From NCBI GenBank assembly GCA_022497155.1, contig MU385716.1:868001-932000 (forward strand): DNA of 64,000 nt. Direction: 5' to 3'. Numbering within the stretch: position 1 is the first letter of the stretch; each line of letters starts with the position of its first letter. The DNA comes from Whalleya microplaca (taxonomy: Eukaryota; Ascomycota; Sordariomycetes; Xylariales; Xylariaceae). The notes under the pieces were generated by a model. The model worked only from the letters and a program-made list of their open reading frames with translations, did no database searches and had not been told where the DNA came from. This document shows positions 1 to 12,937 of the stretch, piece after piece. A program made the position numbers and the translations under genes.

Positions 1-3000
1 ACATATCTAGGTTTATAGCTCGGCTAGCAAGACCATCATCCTAGGAGCCATGTTCTTGGAGTCGACTATTCCGTAGGCGAACTAGAGACGTGGGACGTCG
101 TGGCCGTGTGCGTGGTTCCAGACTAGCCTGATCTCAAGCCACGAGGGTTCTCTATCCTGTATGTACATAGGTAAATGTATCGCGTATTGCATACTACGTA
201 GTAGTACTGTAGGCAGGCAGGCTGGCAGTTATAATGTTCCCCGTCAATAGAGTGACACTAATGCAGGTCCAACCAATTGGCAATTCTCCGCCATTCTTCT
301 CGAAAGCTTCTCAGTTTCAGAAGACCGGCCTTGTTCGAATGGTGCCAAAATGTTACGTGGATGGACCATCAATCTCCACCTCGTGGTCAAAGTCGACTGA
401 GTATTGGCTGATTAGACTGTCAATGATGCTGTATCAGTGGTTATCCACAAGGTTGAAATTTGAGGTCCCATTTTCAAGCATAGCATCCAGTCCGGCTTAA
501 AATTCGAACTCCATTTCTTTCTTAGCCTTCGACTATGTGATGTATCTATCCACTAGCTGTTATTACCTGTCCTATGGCCCTGTCTCTTTTGACCCAAGGC
601 CATAGACACGGACATTTCAACTTCCAGAACACCCTAGACTGTACCAGGATAGGTTTTCCGCACGCATGAACCAGCTGTTCGTAGAGACGGCAAGATGAGT
701 CAGGAATTGGTCTTATCCTCGTGGTCAGATAAGATCCACAGCTCAGCATTGTCCTCAGACTCGTTCTAATTTTATACACTCTCAAAACAGGCCTTTACCG
801 ACAGATATTCACGCCAGCAGCAGGAATCGCCGGTCAACTAATGCACCTGCTATTCCCATAAACAGGATCGGCACTTGAAGATACACGCGTGTCAGCAACG
901 CGCTGTTTGCCGTCCCGTTTCGCGGAGAAGGTCGATCTTCTAAAGATCTACTAGTAGTTCAACGGCTTTCCTGGCTGGCTGTTGCGCGTCCACAGGTATA
1001 TGTACCGGAGCCTTAGTGTGAGGGGATAGCAGATCCTCATCTCCCATACAGCTTCCAACAAGACAAATAGGTATAAGCTCTACGTAGGCGGTAGGGGCCA
1101 AACGGGCGAGCGGGTTTTCTTAAAGATCTCGTGGGGTTTATCTGAAGGGTCCTTATAATCGGGAATAGGTGAGTTTCCTTGGCCAAAATCCCTCATGATG
1201 CGCTGGTTTGTGACAGAGGTTGCAAACCGGTGACAAGAAAGACGCGAATAATAGCACGCAACCGCAACGGCGTAAGCAGCCACATCTTATGCAGGTACGA
1301 AATACGAAACAAGTTTCGTACGAGTGTTCAGGTGTTAGCTTAACATCTCATTTTCCTATCTTTATGCGCCATCCTCACCTTGATTTCCATGTCATAGCGG
1401 ATCAGATAACGTTCTTAGCAAGTCCGTCATCAATCTAAAAGCCGGCATGCGTTATGGCATCATTTGCAACCGAGTTACGTGTTTGGTAGAAGGCATAAAG
1501 CAGCAATTCGTATCCATACAGCATTGTTTGTTTGACAGTATCATCCTTGTCTAGCCTCCCAGTTTTATTCACATGTTGCCTAATACGTATGTTCAGTTTC
1601 TATTAAAAAAGAGAACATGAAACTTGTCGCTGGCCTTCCCTGCCGAAGAATTGTTTGTGAATCGTTCCAGAAGACTATCTTTAGGGACCTTCCCAATACA
1701 TTCAACTTACTACGTACAGAATAGTCCGGTCGTGATTGTAAGCCAAGCGAGCCGCGGTTATCTATCACATGCTAACGTTATCTTCGTCTGGGGCACCGCT
1801 TGTACTATACTCTTAAAGTGTGAAAACCAAGTGCCGTACTAGACCTAAATCCTTCCATCACTAGGAACCGCAGCTTGACCGCTTTGATCGAATATCTACA
1901 CTTTGACAGAGGGGTTGATGCAGGAGCAAACAGAGGCCTAGTTGGTACGTCGAATCGTAGAGTCCCATCACTCCCATGAGCAATCCTGCAAACACCCGAT
2001 TCTCGAGAACCCACATGCTAGAGATCCGAGAAGCCACCTGCTGCAGAAGCCACTGCTGCAACGCTGCTTGCATGTCCAACACGTTTACCTCCCAGGTGCC
2101 AAGCCTACAACTGCATGCATGGAGCATCAGATGGTCTACGAGTATCGCCGTCCTTGCCAGATCCTTCGGGTCGATATTGCCGTTCAATATGCAGGCCTTA
2201 TGGGATTTACAGATATCGGCGCTCCAACTCGGGACTCCCATTAGGTGACCGTTGCTGTGCCTCTTCTCCAGCCCGACTTCACCGAAGGGCGGGATCCCCG
2301 AGCACGGCCACAGCAAGACGTCTAACTAACAGCCTTGGGGAAATCTAGATTGCTTCGTTGGCTTCGGAATGACATCGAAAATGGGTTCGTTGACAAACCA
2401 ATACACCAATACACCAAACCACACGTCATTCATCGCAGTGGGGTGCATGGAGTTCAGACTTGATATCATTCATGATAGCCATTTTGCATATCGGCGCAGC
2501 AACTCTACCCACCATCAAGCAAGTTCATCATGTTGTTTCGGACTGACAGCCAAGCCTCAGAGGTTCACTTACGGTGATGATTAGATCGTGGGATCTTCCC
2601 GCACTTGTCAAATCGAGCCATGGTTCGACGCCTCTACCGTTCAATCAGAAGTAATCCTTCAGCGCCCACTACGCTCTGGGCTCTAGCTTCTGCTTTGTCT
2701 GTTTGCGTTGGCTGCATTTGCCTATTGCGTCGCACACACAAAAATGCACAGCCCGGCTCGATGACGCCTCTTAGGAGCGTTTGGTACTACCCAACATATT
2801 GGATTGAGGTGTTTTTTTTTTCTGCCTTGCGCCGCGCAGGCCGATAATTGAAGAAATATATGAGGATCCAAGATGCGAGCTACTCCAACAATCTGCATCG
2901 AACGATGTGGCACGGCATACCAGTAGAGCGTACTCTGCGGCATCGTATTTGGCTATCTGCTGACACCCGACATACTGATCCTCCATGGCCCCCAACTCAA

Positions 3001-6000
3001 CATTAAATCCTCCCTTATTCCCATCTATCTGGAGTGCGTGCCTTACCAAACCAAGCGGCACATACATTCTTGTGTGCTTACTCAGGTGTCTATTTTGACT
3101 TATCGGTGGGCAACTAATTAATATTGCATGCTGCAAATTCCGGCTGATTGGCAGTTAAGTGGTCTATCGCTAGCTTACACGGCATCCGATAGCCACTTAT
3201 TATATCCCCCAATACCCAAAATAGTGGACAGAGAATCAGCTGAAGATCTGGCTGGAATATGTCAGATGGCGGCATCCTCTTGTTACTGGCTACCAGTGAA
3301 GAGAAATTTCAAAAATGCACATTGCGGGAGCCAACCGCTAGATCGCAGGGGCGGGTGGATGTACAAAAACCAACACTTCTCACGAGGCTACTGAGACTGC
3401 TGTCCACTCGGAGGACATCCCCGAACCTCCATAGAGCAGTCGTACCAACACTAGCTGGCCAAAAATGACCTGCATCACGAAGGAGAAGTCACTTCTAACT
3501 AGAGCTACAAAGACAGCTGTGTTAACTTGCTACAGGTAGGGCCATATTATGATCTCATGGGGCTGAGGCTGCCGCTCCGGCGATATTCGCAATCCGAGAT
3601 CACTCCGACTGAATTCGGTAATTGCTCAAGGAGCCTAGCCCCTGTTCGCGGTGTAGCTACTTGGCAGACTGACCTCTAGGACTTGTCCATATGGATTAGC
3701 TAATGCAATACATATAGAAGATCATCTGCCGCTCTTCCCCGATGATTGTTCGACTTCTTCCTTCGTTACTCAGAGTGTGACCGACGGTGGATATATGGCC
3801 ATACCACACCATCTTCTTCATATAAGTGATGCTGACGCCAGTCCCCGTGTATCAGCTTCGCCGTTTACCTCTTGTCTGCTTCTTTAAGGTGATGAGTGGG
3901 CTTGGGATTACGTACATTCAAGAAAGCTCGGCCTCTTGCTCCAGACCCTAATGTAAGATCCCGATGACAGTTGCATGTAGGATTAGCGATCACATAATAT
4001 CTTTAACTTCGTCTCTCTAGCCAGCCATTGGTTATGCTATCATGTTGACTCGTAAGATGTGTATGTATTACGTTCTCCAATATATTTAACTACCTGTATT
4101 ATCTGAATGTATACATAAAGATCATTGATCTCACCAAATATCATCATAAGCACTTTGAACTTTGAAAAGCGGTGTCACAACAGTTACTAAGGCTCAGTAC
4201 TAGTAGCATATGGGTTGCGCATGGTATATGGATTATTATAAGATTGATCATTCCACCGAAGATATCTTCGTATTCGTAATAAAGATCAAATAGTGAGATG
4301 TCAATTCATTAGTCCGGGCAGTTGTAATGGTTTGCAAGATGGGCTTTTCGTTATAGACTCCTTGCTGAAGCAAACGTCTAAAAACATCACGCCGTTTCAG
4401 TCAACATTTGTAACCCCAATATTTGTTTTCATTCGTACTATCGCAAGTGGCGGGATGGGTGTTCATCATGTTTCATATATTGACACGACAGAAGCAATAC
4501 TGGAATTCAAATATTATGTGTCTACATAGCCTTATATTTTACTTGAGCAGCTGCTGTCAGCATATTTTTCTCAGGGAGTTGCAGATCGAAAAAGTTAATG
4601 CTTTGATTCTCGAACAGGTCTTAGTTAGCTTCAGTCTCGGACGATACCTGTAAAACCTGTAATCATGAGGCGAATGTTGTATCGTCGGCATACACACTCT
4701 ACATCTACTCGTTACGACTATCCCAGAGCCAAACGACGGGCCAGCGCTGAAGTAGTTCTGGTGTTTGTATTACAGTAGTGGACCAGTGGGAAGGCAAGGA
4801 AGAGTACGCAACTTTTCAGGTGCCAAGGGGAAAGACAGGCCGAGGTATCACGATACTAGATATACGCGAGAATCATCCGCGCTATATACCGACATATTGT
4901 CTCAGCCTAGGGATCATAGGTGACATTAAGACTTAACGACTATGGACTAACTTGTAGGCAACTACGTACATACGACAGACATTCCTGTGGCTGAAACATG
5001 ACCCAAGTATCCCAATTCGCCACGAGGACTTCGTCCGTCGGTTAGACAAGCTTAGAGTCTGGCACATTGTCTCAACCATATTTTTGGATCGATCAGAGAC
5101 ATCTCATGGCGCTAGGAATGCTTAGCTTAGATACTGCAATAGTTGTCTTAATCGTACACGCGCTGGCTTACAGCATATGTAGGCCCGCGGCGCCCAAATC
5201 CTAGTGCGTCGATAGGTATGTAGTCTAAATATCCTGCTGACATATCACATGAGTGTAACGTCACCATTGACCGCCAATTGCTGTTGGACTGGTAAACTGG
5301 ATCTGACAATAACTAATCAGTTAACACGGGCCTATTCTAAGAATTACTATGTAAAAAGGATGTAGCCATATATAGTACACAATAGTATGCCTCCTTAGCA
5401 AGGGCCTCGTTACAACCAAGAAAGCCAGTATAGTGAAAATAACATGGTACCCAAATACCAGAAGACAGCAAGAAACATCAATTGTCTGTATTAGTCTTCA
5501 CCCTAGATTGTCACACAAGGTAGTCCAGGCGTTTCTAGAAGCATTACACATCTTCTCAGGCATCTGTATATAACACATCCTGCCCAACTTCGAAACCAGG
5601 ACCTTGTTTATCAAGAAATCTATTGGTCAAGTTGAAGGCACTAATCATCGACCAAGTACCACTGTCACTCATGCCCTTCGAAGGAGGTCGCTATTTCTTT
5701 CCACATGCGGCACCCGCTGTGATAGCTTAGGAGGTAGTATATGAGCCTGTTACTCCGGGAACTTACTTCCTGTATCAGTGATGAGTAGGAGGTGGTTGAC
5801 TTAGTGCCTAGTCTACGATCTAGACAGATCAGCCAGTCAACTTTCGAATCGGGAGATCTTAGTTCTACCGAGAAGAGCCAGTAATTTGCTCTCGAACCTT
5901 ATAGTAGATCCCCATCTATGCACGGTAGTAGGCACTTTACTATTCTGGCTGTGTGTTGCTAGGCATATGAAAAAGAAAGAAAGAAGAAAATGGTGGCGAC

Positions 6001-6226
6001 GATCGGTTACCAGAAGTTCGGATAGCCTTCTATCTAGAGCCGATGATTGGCTCAACGGCGAAATGCCTGCAACAACCGATTTTCCGTATTTTGACATCAC
6101 CCTTCGTCTCCTCACACTCAGGCTTGATTTTTGGACACCAGGTCAATTAGGTCAGCATATTGTGTCTTTGGTACTACTATCAGATAGCTACCCGACAATA
6201 AACGGAATGACTGTCTAGATATCGCG
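1..6226. other. gene-free region at left edge
   Basis: No open reading frame here shows a recognisable domain, fungal splice structure or sustained coding character. The longest open frame (minus strand, 1861-2316, 151 codons) lies in a locally GC-richer patch and overlaps open frames on the other strand, so it could at most be a decayed gene fragment. Much of 3700-5800 is TA-rich with short stop-dense frames in all six phases, as expected for spacer or degraded repeat DNA. I see no terminal inverted repeats or transposase motifs. Confidence 0.55.
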
Positions 6227-6668
6227 ATGCCTGTCAACCACATCGTTCTCTTCCAGTTCAAGGCCAATGCCAGTCCGGAAGCTGTAGACCAGGTCTGTAC
6301 CTGTGATTTTTCGTATTCATTATCGCTAACTATTTGATCCACAGGCATGCGCAAGTATGCTGGCATTGAAGGAGACCTGTCTCCACCCCCAAACGCAGAA
6401 ACCATACATCAAGTCCTTGACGGGTGGAAAGGACAACTCAAAGGAAGGTCTACAGGTAAGCTTTCATATTCCCGAAAGGTAACTATGTACGTCCGTGACT
6501 AATAAGCGAGAACAGAACGGAATTGAATGGGGCTTCGTTGTGGAATTCGATAATCTTGATGATAGAGACTTCTATGTCTCGACTGATAAAGCTCACGATG
6601 CCTTCAAGGCCACTGCCGGTCCCATTATTGAGAAATGTATTGTAGTAGATTACAATATTCAGCCATAG
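6227..6668 (+). CDS. stress-responsive A/B-barrel (Dabb) domain protein
   Basis: Three exons (6227-6292, 6345-6455, 6516-6668) encode 109 residues, the usual size of a single-domain Dabb protein. The introns are 52 and 60 nt with GT..AG ends and branch-like CTAAC and CTAAT. The protein opens MPVNHIVLFQFK, the first beta strand typical of the family, and ends in a strand like FVVEFDNLDDRDFYVSTD followed by a helix and VVDYNI. Dabb proteins are small dimeric ferredoxin-like alpha+beta barrels linked to stress responses in plants and to polyketide cyclisation in some fungal and bacterial pathways; the substrate here cannot be inferred. No biosynthetic genes adjoin it, so a general cytosolic role is more likely. 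The open frame that overlaps the start on the same strand (5886-6218) is noise. Confidence 0.82.
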
Positions 6669-6957
6669 AACGAAAGTTGCTCAACTGAATCGAGGCTTAA
6701 TATGGAGCTATATCTACGATTAGTAGCTAGCAGTAGTAGCACCAGTAGTAGGACTTATTGGGTGCCGGACGGAGTAGTTACAGAACATACTCTCGTGGCC
6801 TATCATGGGGCACGCGGCGTGTTGAGTTACACATGCAGACATATTTCTCCAGCAATTCAAAGCTAAATACCGGGCGCTCCTGTTTTACCCTCCAGATGGC
6901 CTCATCTTTGGTATCTTTACCCATAGATGAATCATACCAGTGGTACATCCAGATTCT

Positions 6958-8594
6958 TCACCACAGTATCCAGCTTACGAGAGCCATGAAAGACTCGTTC
7001 GTGTCGTCATCACTGCTCTCCCTTCCCACAATCAACCCTCGCTCTCGCCTTGCCCTCTCCTTGAGCTGAACACACTCGCTGTCGGGACTATCGAGCTTCT
7101 CCTCTATCCCTGCTAAGAACCATAGCGCTCTCGCGAGATAACCTTTCGTATCTTGCGACTCGCTGCTGATGTCGATGATTTCACGGAGAAGCTTGGCAGC
7201 AAGATCATACTCTTCCCTAGCTTGTAGCATATGAGCAAGCTGGAAAATAGAACCTGCAACTCTTGGGCTGCCATGTTCGAATAATGCTCGGCGGATATCA
7301 ATGGTTCTGGACATCAACTCTTGCGCCCGATCCTTATCCTCCTCCATCCAGCAGACTCTTGCCAAAAGAACTATATCTCCGCTATGCTTTGGGTATTTAG
7401 AGGCCTCAATTTGTTCCTGTGTGAGACCTTGGAGCTTCCAACATGCACGCAATGCTTCCAACGCCTCTCGTGGCTGCTCAGCTCTTAGAAATGCCATTGC
7501 GCGGATTGCCTCCGTACGGCTCCTTTTCCGTGGATCGTGAGCCTCGTGTATCGACATTGCTTTCGCGAGATACTGGGTAGCCTTTCCGACGTCGCCAATT
7601 TCTATGAGACTACAGGCAATGGAGTCATATACATCAGCAATTGGAGGAGATTCTGGAGCTTCAATATGTTGTCGAATAGCGAGAGCTTCCTTGTATGCGT
7701 CCAGCGCAGCACGTGGTCGAGCCAAGTCAAGCAATATGTGACCCATCAAGCGATGAGCTTGCGCCGCGACCACGCTCGTTTTGTCGATATCTATAAGAAG
7801 GCCAAATTCGAAAAGGGGGAAAGCTAGTGTCGGTTGGTCTTTCTCCCAGAGATAGCTAGACATCTTGAGGTCAGTAGTCTATATATAGACAACTCCATGT
7901 CGATATGGCTTACGTGCCAGCCCGGAATATGAGCTCAGCCCAGTACATTGAATTGGCCGGTTTCACTCTGCGTTCTTTAACGAGGAATATCAACCAGTTG
8001 ATATGCGGCAGTACTGCACCACATGTTGCCCAAGCTTCATAGCCATGACCTTGGTGAGGCCCCCTATCGTTCCAAGTGTTGGGAAAGTTATACGAAAGAA
8101 TCTGCACCACCGTATCGAAATAGAACACTCTATCCTTAGGAGAGAGACCATCAAATACGGATAATTGCGTAAGTCGATCGACCGACAAGACCTTGGATGA
8201 GGTAACCCGGGTCACTAAGGTGGCTCTTGTGAGCTCTGTAATGGCATTATCAAAACTTCAGGTTATTAGCGATATATTATTGTAAACTGAATGTAAGCAC
8301 GTACCGAACTCTATCGAATAGAAAGTTCAATCGATCATTCGCGAGCTGAGCTTTGGTTTCGACGATCAATCGTTCGGGTATCAACTCTGGGTCGAAGAAT
8401 GCTAGAAGGGTTTGGAGAACCTGGGCTTGATCTGATAGCGACTCGAGTGACATATTGCAAGCATCAACGAGGTAAGGGGCATTCAAACTCGCTTGACGGG
8501 ACCAATAGCGCCAAGAGTGCGACTCGAGGGTGAGGAATTTAGATTCTTCAAACAGCTTAGACAGCAAAGCTGTTGGACCTATACATTCAGTCAC
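6958..8594 (-). pseudogene. 5'-truncated NLR remnant: winged-helix-like region plus TPRs
   Basis: Three exons can be joined in frame (8594-8305, 8255-7914, 7855-6958; introns 49 and 58 nt), giving about 509 residues. Exon 1 carries LLAFFDPELIPERL, typical of the DUF7779/winged-helix-like segment that follows NB-ARC in fungal NB-ARC-TPR proteins. Exon 2 continues with RATLVTRV and VDRLTQLSVF. Exon 3 is a run of TPR-like helices (AAQAHRLMGHILLDLARPRA; AGSIFQLAHMLQAREEYDLA). What is missing is the whole nucleotide-binding domain. The frame begins without ATG (its first open codon is GTG, with a stop ten codons further up), and 8600-9060 shows no P-loop. The body is otherwise intact, so the gene either lost its 5' end or starts at an internal ATG as a TPR-only protein. 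Intact relatives are STAND NTPases of fungal immunity and incompatibility. Confidence 0.65.
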
Positions 8595-9065
8595 TTGACA
8601 GGGGCTGGAGACCCCATGTCTTCAGTAGAAAGGGCTGCTTGTATGTACTACAAACCCCAATAGGAGATTGAATTGGCTTTGATTCCAAAAACCATCCTTA
8701 GTATTCTATGATAATTTATCGTACATATTGCCTTGGGTAGTAATGACTGCGCTAGACTTACACAGCATATATATATTGAGTTATACTCCGTATCAAGGAA
8801 CTCTATACACAGTTGTCTCCACTAAAATGCCCCGCAAAGTTATCCGATGCTCCCCTGCTATGCACTTGTTAGTGACGAGTCTAGAAGGCAACGGATCAAA
8901 CACCACGAGTTGAGGCTCAACTAGACCGTCGTCGTCGTGCACTAGAGATGGTGACATCGAGGCTAAACTTCACCACATGGCAATTGGCATGCTTTCCGGC
9001 TTACTCATTGGGCCGATCAAGTTGCGATGCTATAATACTAATCTGAATTACGCTCAAGAGCAGTG
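8595..9065. other. intergenic spacer, divergent
   Basis: AT-leaning spacer between the truncated NLR (minus) and the DUF202 gene (plus). In an intact homologue the upstream exons of the NLR would lie here, but I find no Walker A, RNBS or GLPL-like coding traces. One copy of the TACTCCGTA motif lies at 8784-8792. Confidence 0.5.
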
Positions 9066-10136
9066 ATGGCCTCCGCGTCCGGTGGTTCCCTAAAGCCAAA
9101 AGGCGCGGCGGTGGGACCATCTCCCGTTTTGAGAGGATCGTCGCCGGCCTCAGAGGCATCGCTTACTGACGTGCCCCTGTCGAAGCGACAGTCTGCACAG
9201 GAGAGATTCAATGATATCCTTGAGGTTCGTGCCCGTGCTTACCTGTTGAATTGGCTCCCAACAGTGAGTCCATGTCTTGATTCGGACGTCCTGGCACAGT
9301 CCGACGCTAATATCGATAACATTTTGTTTGCCAAAGTCGCTTTCGACCGCCATTTGCTAATGAAATATATCTTCCTCTAGACCGCTAGAGAGCGCGCCAC
9401 CACCATGAGTTCACGCGCATCGGTACGCAGTCCGCCTCTGGGCGTTCAGCATCTGCCGTCGCCGGGACCGTACGACGACAGCGCCGACGAAACGACCGGA
9501 ATCGTAACGGCACGAAGTCACCCGGACTATCAAAGCACCCAAACATCGTCGACTCCGAGGCAGCGGAGGCCTGTGCGACAGTCGGACACGGATCATCCGC
9601 CAGACCAGAACGGCAGCCCGCAGGTGACGGAGAACCATTGGCTGAAGGACTACCTTCAAGGCCTGTGGTCGATAGAGTTAGAGAATAAAGGAAGTGTAGC
9701 GAGGGACCACTTGGCCTTGGGTAGGTTATACTACTGGTCCTGTTGTCTGCATCTGCATGTCTCAAGCTGACATACTCTCTTGCATCTAGAGCGGACGTTC
9801 CTCGCCTGGCTCCGAACATCGCTCGCGTTCGCATCAATTGGAATCGCCATCACACAATTGTTTCGCCTGAACACCTCGATAATCGATGCTCAGGACGACC
9901 CTCGTCTTCACACCGTTCGACACATCGGAACGCCATTGGGCGCGACCTTTCTAGGGATATCGATATTGGTTCTGTTCTTGGGGTATCATAGGTACTATCA
10001 AAGTCAGCAGTGGGTGATGAAGGGGAAATTCCCCGCGTCAAGAGGAACTATAATCTTGGTTTCGTTGGTGGCGTTTGCTCTTATGGTCGTAAGCCTGGGT
10101 GTGGTGATCTGGATACACCCTACAGGGTCTGAGTAA
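9066..10136 (+). CDS. DUF202 (YidH-like) membrane protein
   Basis: Three exons (9066-9263, 9381-9720, 9790-10136) give 294 residues. About 180 N-terminal residues are polar and disordered (Ser/Pro/Thr-rich). The C-terminal domain opens with ERTFLAWLRTSL, the DUF202 signature that also occurs in VTC-type proteins, and has three predicted membrane segments (FASIGIAITQLF; ATFLGISILVLFLGY; IILVSLVAFALMVVSLGVVI). The splice after position 9720 restores the Glu of ERTFLAW, which fixes that intron. The first donor could be gttcgt at 9225 or the stronger gtgagt at 9264; both keep frame, and I chose the stronger. Fungal DUF202 proteins of this kind are integral membrane proteins of unknown function. 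The SPX and catalytic domains of polyphosphate-synthesising VTC subunits are absent. Confidence 0.85.
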
Positions 10137-10512
10137 GCTGTGGCGTAGGAATTATTGGAGATTGCTGTCCAATTATCCCTAATACTGTAATATTATAAGA
10201 ATAATGAATTTCCTAAATCTTTAGATTTCGTTAATGATATGGTGTACGTGTTAATGATAGTTAAAGTTGGAGGTCAAGTTAGGCATCGTTCCTGTGGGTG
10301 TCTGCTTTGATAATAATATGTACTACTATCATCAATTTATGGCTCCACCCAACTTCATTGCCTACAACTTCAATATCAATTTCGAGAACCCACCCTCTAT
10401 TGGTGTGTGGCTACGTCATCAACGTCTCCGTATCGTAAAATTGATAGCTAATGAGAAAGACAGTACTTTCCTTCGTGGAATGAAATAGCCTTCATAGAAA
10501 CTACCGTGCACT
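10137..10512. other. intergenic spacer, tandem genes
   Basis: AT-rich spacer between the DUF202 gene and the helicase. Presumably it holds the DUF202 3' region and the helicase promoter. No clear TATA box or repeat is visible; the 73-codon open frame at 10267 has no family features. Confidence 0.5.
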
Positions 10513-12937
10513 ATGTCGCTCCTGACCCAGTCAGTCGACGTTCCAGCGTTTGCAAGCACTCAGCTGGCTCTCCTCGAAGCCGAGCTTCAGAGCGAACTGC
10601 AGGAAACCAGCGGGCTCATCGCAAACACCAGCCCCACTTCGCTGCAGCGTGCCGGTCTCGCCGTCACTAATCTCGTCGTTTCTTCGCAACGGACGGGGCT
10701 AGGTGGAAGAACCGTCTTCGAGCTCGGTCCGGACAGTGCCACATCTGGGGGCAGCGGAGAGCTGCCCGAGCATGGAATCCGGACTGGCGATATTGTGCTG
10801 GTATCCGAGCAGCCGTCCGGCAGTGCCAAGAAGCGGGAAATCAAAGATTTGGAGAAGAAAGGCGTCAGGGGCGTCGTCACGAAGATCAAGAAAGATGCCA
10901 TCGCCGTCGCTGTTGATGAGGACAAGGAGGACTCGTCTATCAACGGGCGTGTCTGGATGATCAAGCTGGCCGACGATGTTACCTACCGTCGCATGAACAT
11001 GACTATGGAGAAACTTCAAAAGATGGGCGAGTCAGAGTACTCTAGCTTTATGAGGGTTCTTTTCGGCTTGTCTAGTCCTTCGTCTGTACCCGCGAATCTC
11101 ATCTCGGATCCGGAGTATGGGAGGCTGGAATGGTTCGACCCAACGCTGAACGACTCACAAAAGGATGCCATCAGATTTGCTCTCGCATCTAAAGAGATAG
11201 CACTTATTCACGGTCCGCCTGGTGTATGAAGTCCCTTCTTTTATATATAGAGATCACGGCTGAAGCTTATGCATACTAGACAGGTAAAACTCACGCGTTG
11301 ATAGAACTGATTCTACAAATGATCAAGCAGGATTTGCGCATCTTAGTTTGTGGCCCTTCGAACATCTCGGTGGACAACATAGTCGAACGACTGTCTCCAC
11401 ACAAGGTACCTATCGTTCGACTCGGGCATCCCGCGAGGTTATTGCCCTCCGTCCTTAACCACTCCTTGGATGTCTTAACCCAGACGTCAGAAGCTGGCTT
11501 GATCGTGAAAGACGTTCGTTCAGAAATGGATGCCAAGCAAGCCTCAATTAAAAAGACTAAGAGCGGGAGAGAACGGAAAGCCATCTACGGTGATTTGAAG
11601 GAGTTACGAAAGGAGTATCGAGAGAGGGAACGAAGATGTGTGAGCACGCTGGTGAAGGGCAGTAAGGTCGTGCTTGCCACTCTACACGGAGCTGGTGGCT
11701 TTCAGCTAAAGAACGACGAGTTTGATGTGATCATCATTGACGAGGCTAGTCAGGCCTTAGAAGCTCAGTGCTGGGTTCCTTTGCTTGCTGCTAGGAAAGC
11801 AGTCTGCGCGGGAGATCATCTTCAACTCCCTCCTACTGTTAAGTCTACAAATTCGAAAGTGAAGCTGAAGGTTAAAGAAGGAGAGAACATCATAAAGGGG
11901 ATGGACCTCGCAACGACACTATTTGATAGATTGCTCTCATTACACGGTTCATCTATTAAAAGGATGCTTACAACACAATACCGGATGCATGAAAAGATAA
12001 TGAGGTTTCCCTCGGACGAGTTATACGAGTCTAAGCTGATAGCTGCAGAGGCGGTCAAGGACCGACTTCTGAAAGACATGCCTTATGGAGTCGAGGATAC
12101 TGAGGATACTAATGAGCCAGTAATCTTTATGGACACCCAAGGAGGTGATTATCCAGAGAAAAACGAAGAAGAAGATACAGGCAAGAAGGTGACGATCAGA
12201 TCACTCCTTGGTGAAAGTAAAAGCAACGAAATGGAAGCGGCCCTAGTACGTCAACACGTCAGGAAGTTGGTCGGCGCCGGCGTAAAGCCAGAAGATATTG
12301 CAGTTGTTACACCTTACAATGCCCAAGTAAGTTTCTGAGCTCATATGCAACTTGAATATACTCGTGAATTAGCATTGACCCTTGATTGTCAAGCTCGGGC
12401 TCCTCGCTCCTCTAAAAGACACTTTTCCAGGGATCGAGCTCGGTTCCGTAGATGGCTTCCAAGGTCGCGAGAAAGAAGTGGTGATAGTCAGTCTGGTACG
12501 AAGCAATTCCGACGGGGAGGTCGGCTTCCTGAGCGAGAAACGTCGTCTGAATGGTTAGTCACCTTCCTGTCCCGGAACATGCAATTATATGAAAGGCATC
12601 CGGCTAACGCAGAACCACTGCACTAGTTGCGATGACAAGGCCAAAACGCTCATTGGTTGTCGTGGGTGATTCCGACACCGTTCGAAGGTATGTGACATAT
12701 CATTTCCTTGTCTACAATGTCATCACAGTTCCTATTCCTGTCTGGGAAGTGTTCGATGGCGCCTCACGGACGTTCCTTATTCTCATCTCAAACACTGTTG
12801 GCTATCAACATGTTTCCAACTCGTGACTGACTCGGCTTCTGGCTATTAGAGGCAGCAAGTTTCTGAACAACTGGATGGAGTGGCTCGAAAACAATGCCGA
12901 TCTTCGGTACGTCGACTCGGCCTCCATTGAAGCTTGA
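10513..12937 (+). CDS. hcs1: Superfamily 1B DNA helicase, Hcs1/SMUBP2 type
   Basis: Five exons (10513-11223, 11280-12326, 12394-12553, 12627-12687, 12850-12937) encode 688 residues, about the size of yeast Hcs1. The N-terminal 200 residues match the beta-barrel/stalk region of the SMUBP2 family. Helicase motifs appear in order: Walker A GPPGTGKTH (split by intron 1 after GPPG), motif Ia [15 protein letters not shown], a TLHGAGG block, motif [17 protein letters not shown], motif [14 protein letters not shown], motif [13 protein letters not shown], motif [21 protein letters not shown] and motif [19 protein letters not shown]. The family are ATP-driven 5'-to-3' DNA/RNA helicases; yeast Hcs1 is associated with DNA polymerase alpha. 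No R3H or AN1 extension follows, which favours Hcs1 over animal-type IGHMBP2. The last intron is long for the gene (162 nt) but is fixed by the join giving [11 protein letters not shown]. Confidence 0.9.

Noticed and set aside
2620..2630. GGTTCGACGCC resembling a tRNA B box
   Set aside because: No A box at proper distance, no cloverleaf-compatible acceptor stem around it.
5886..6218. 110-codon frame just before the Dabb gene
   Set aside because: Ends before the Dabb start, has no domain, and an overlapping antisense frame of similar size exists.
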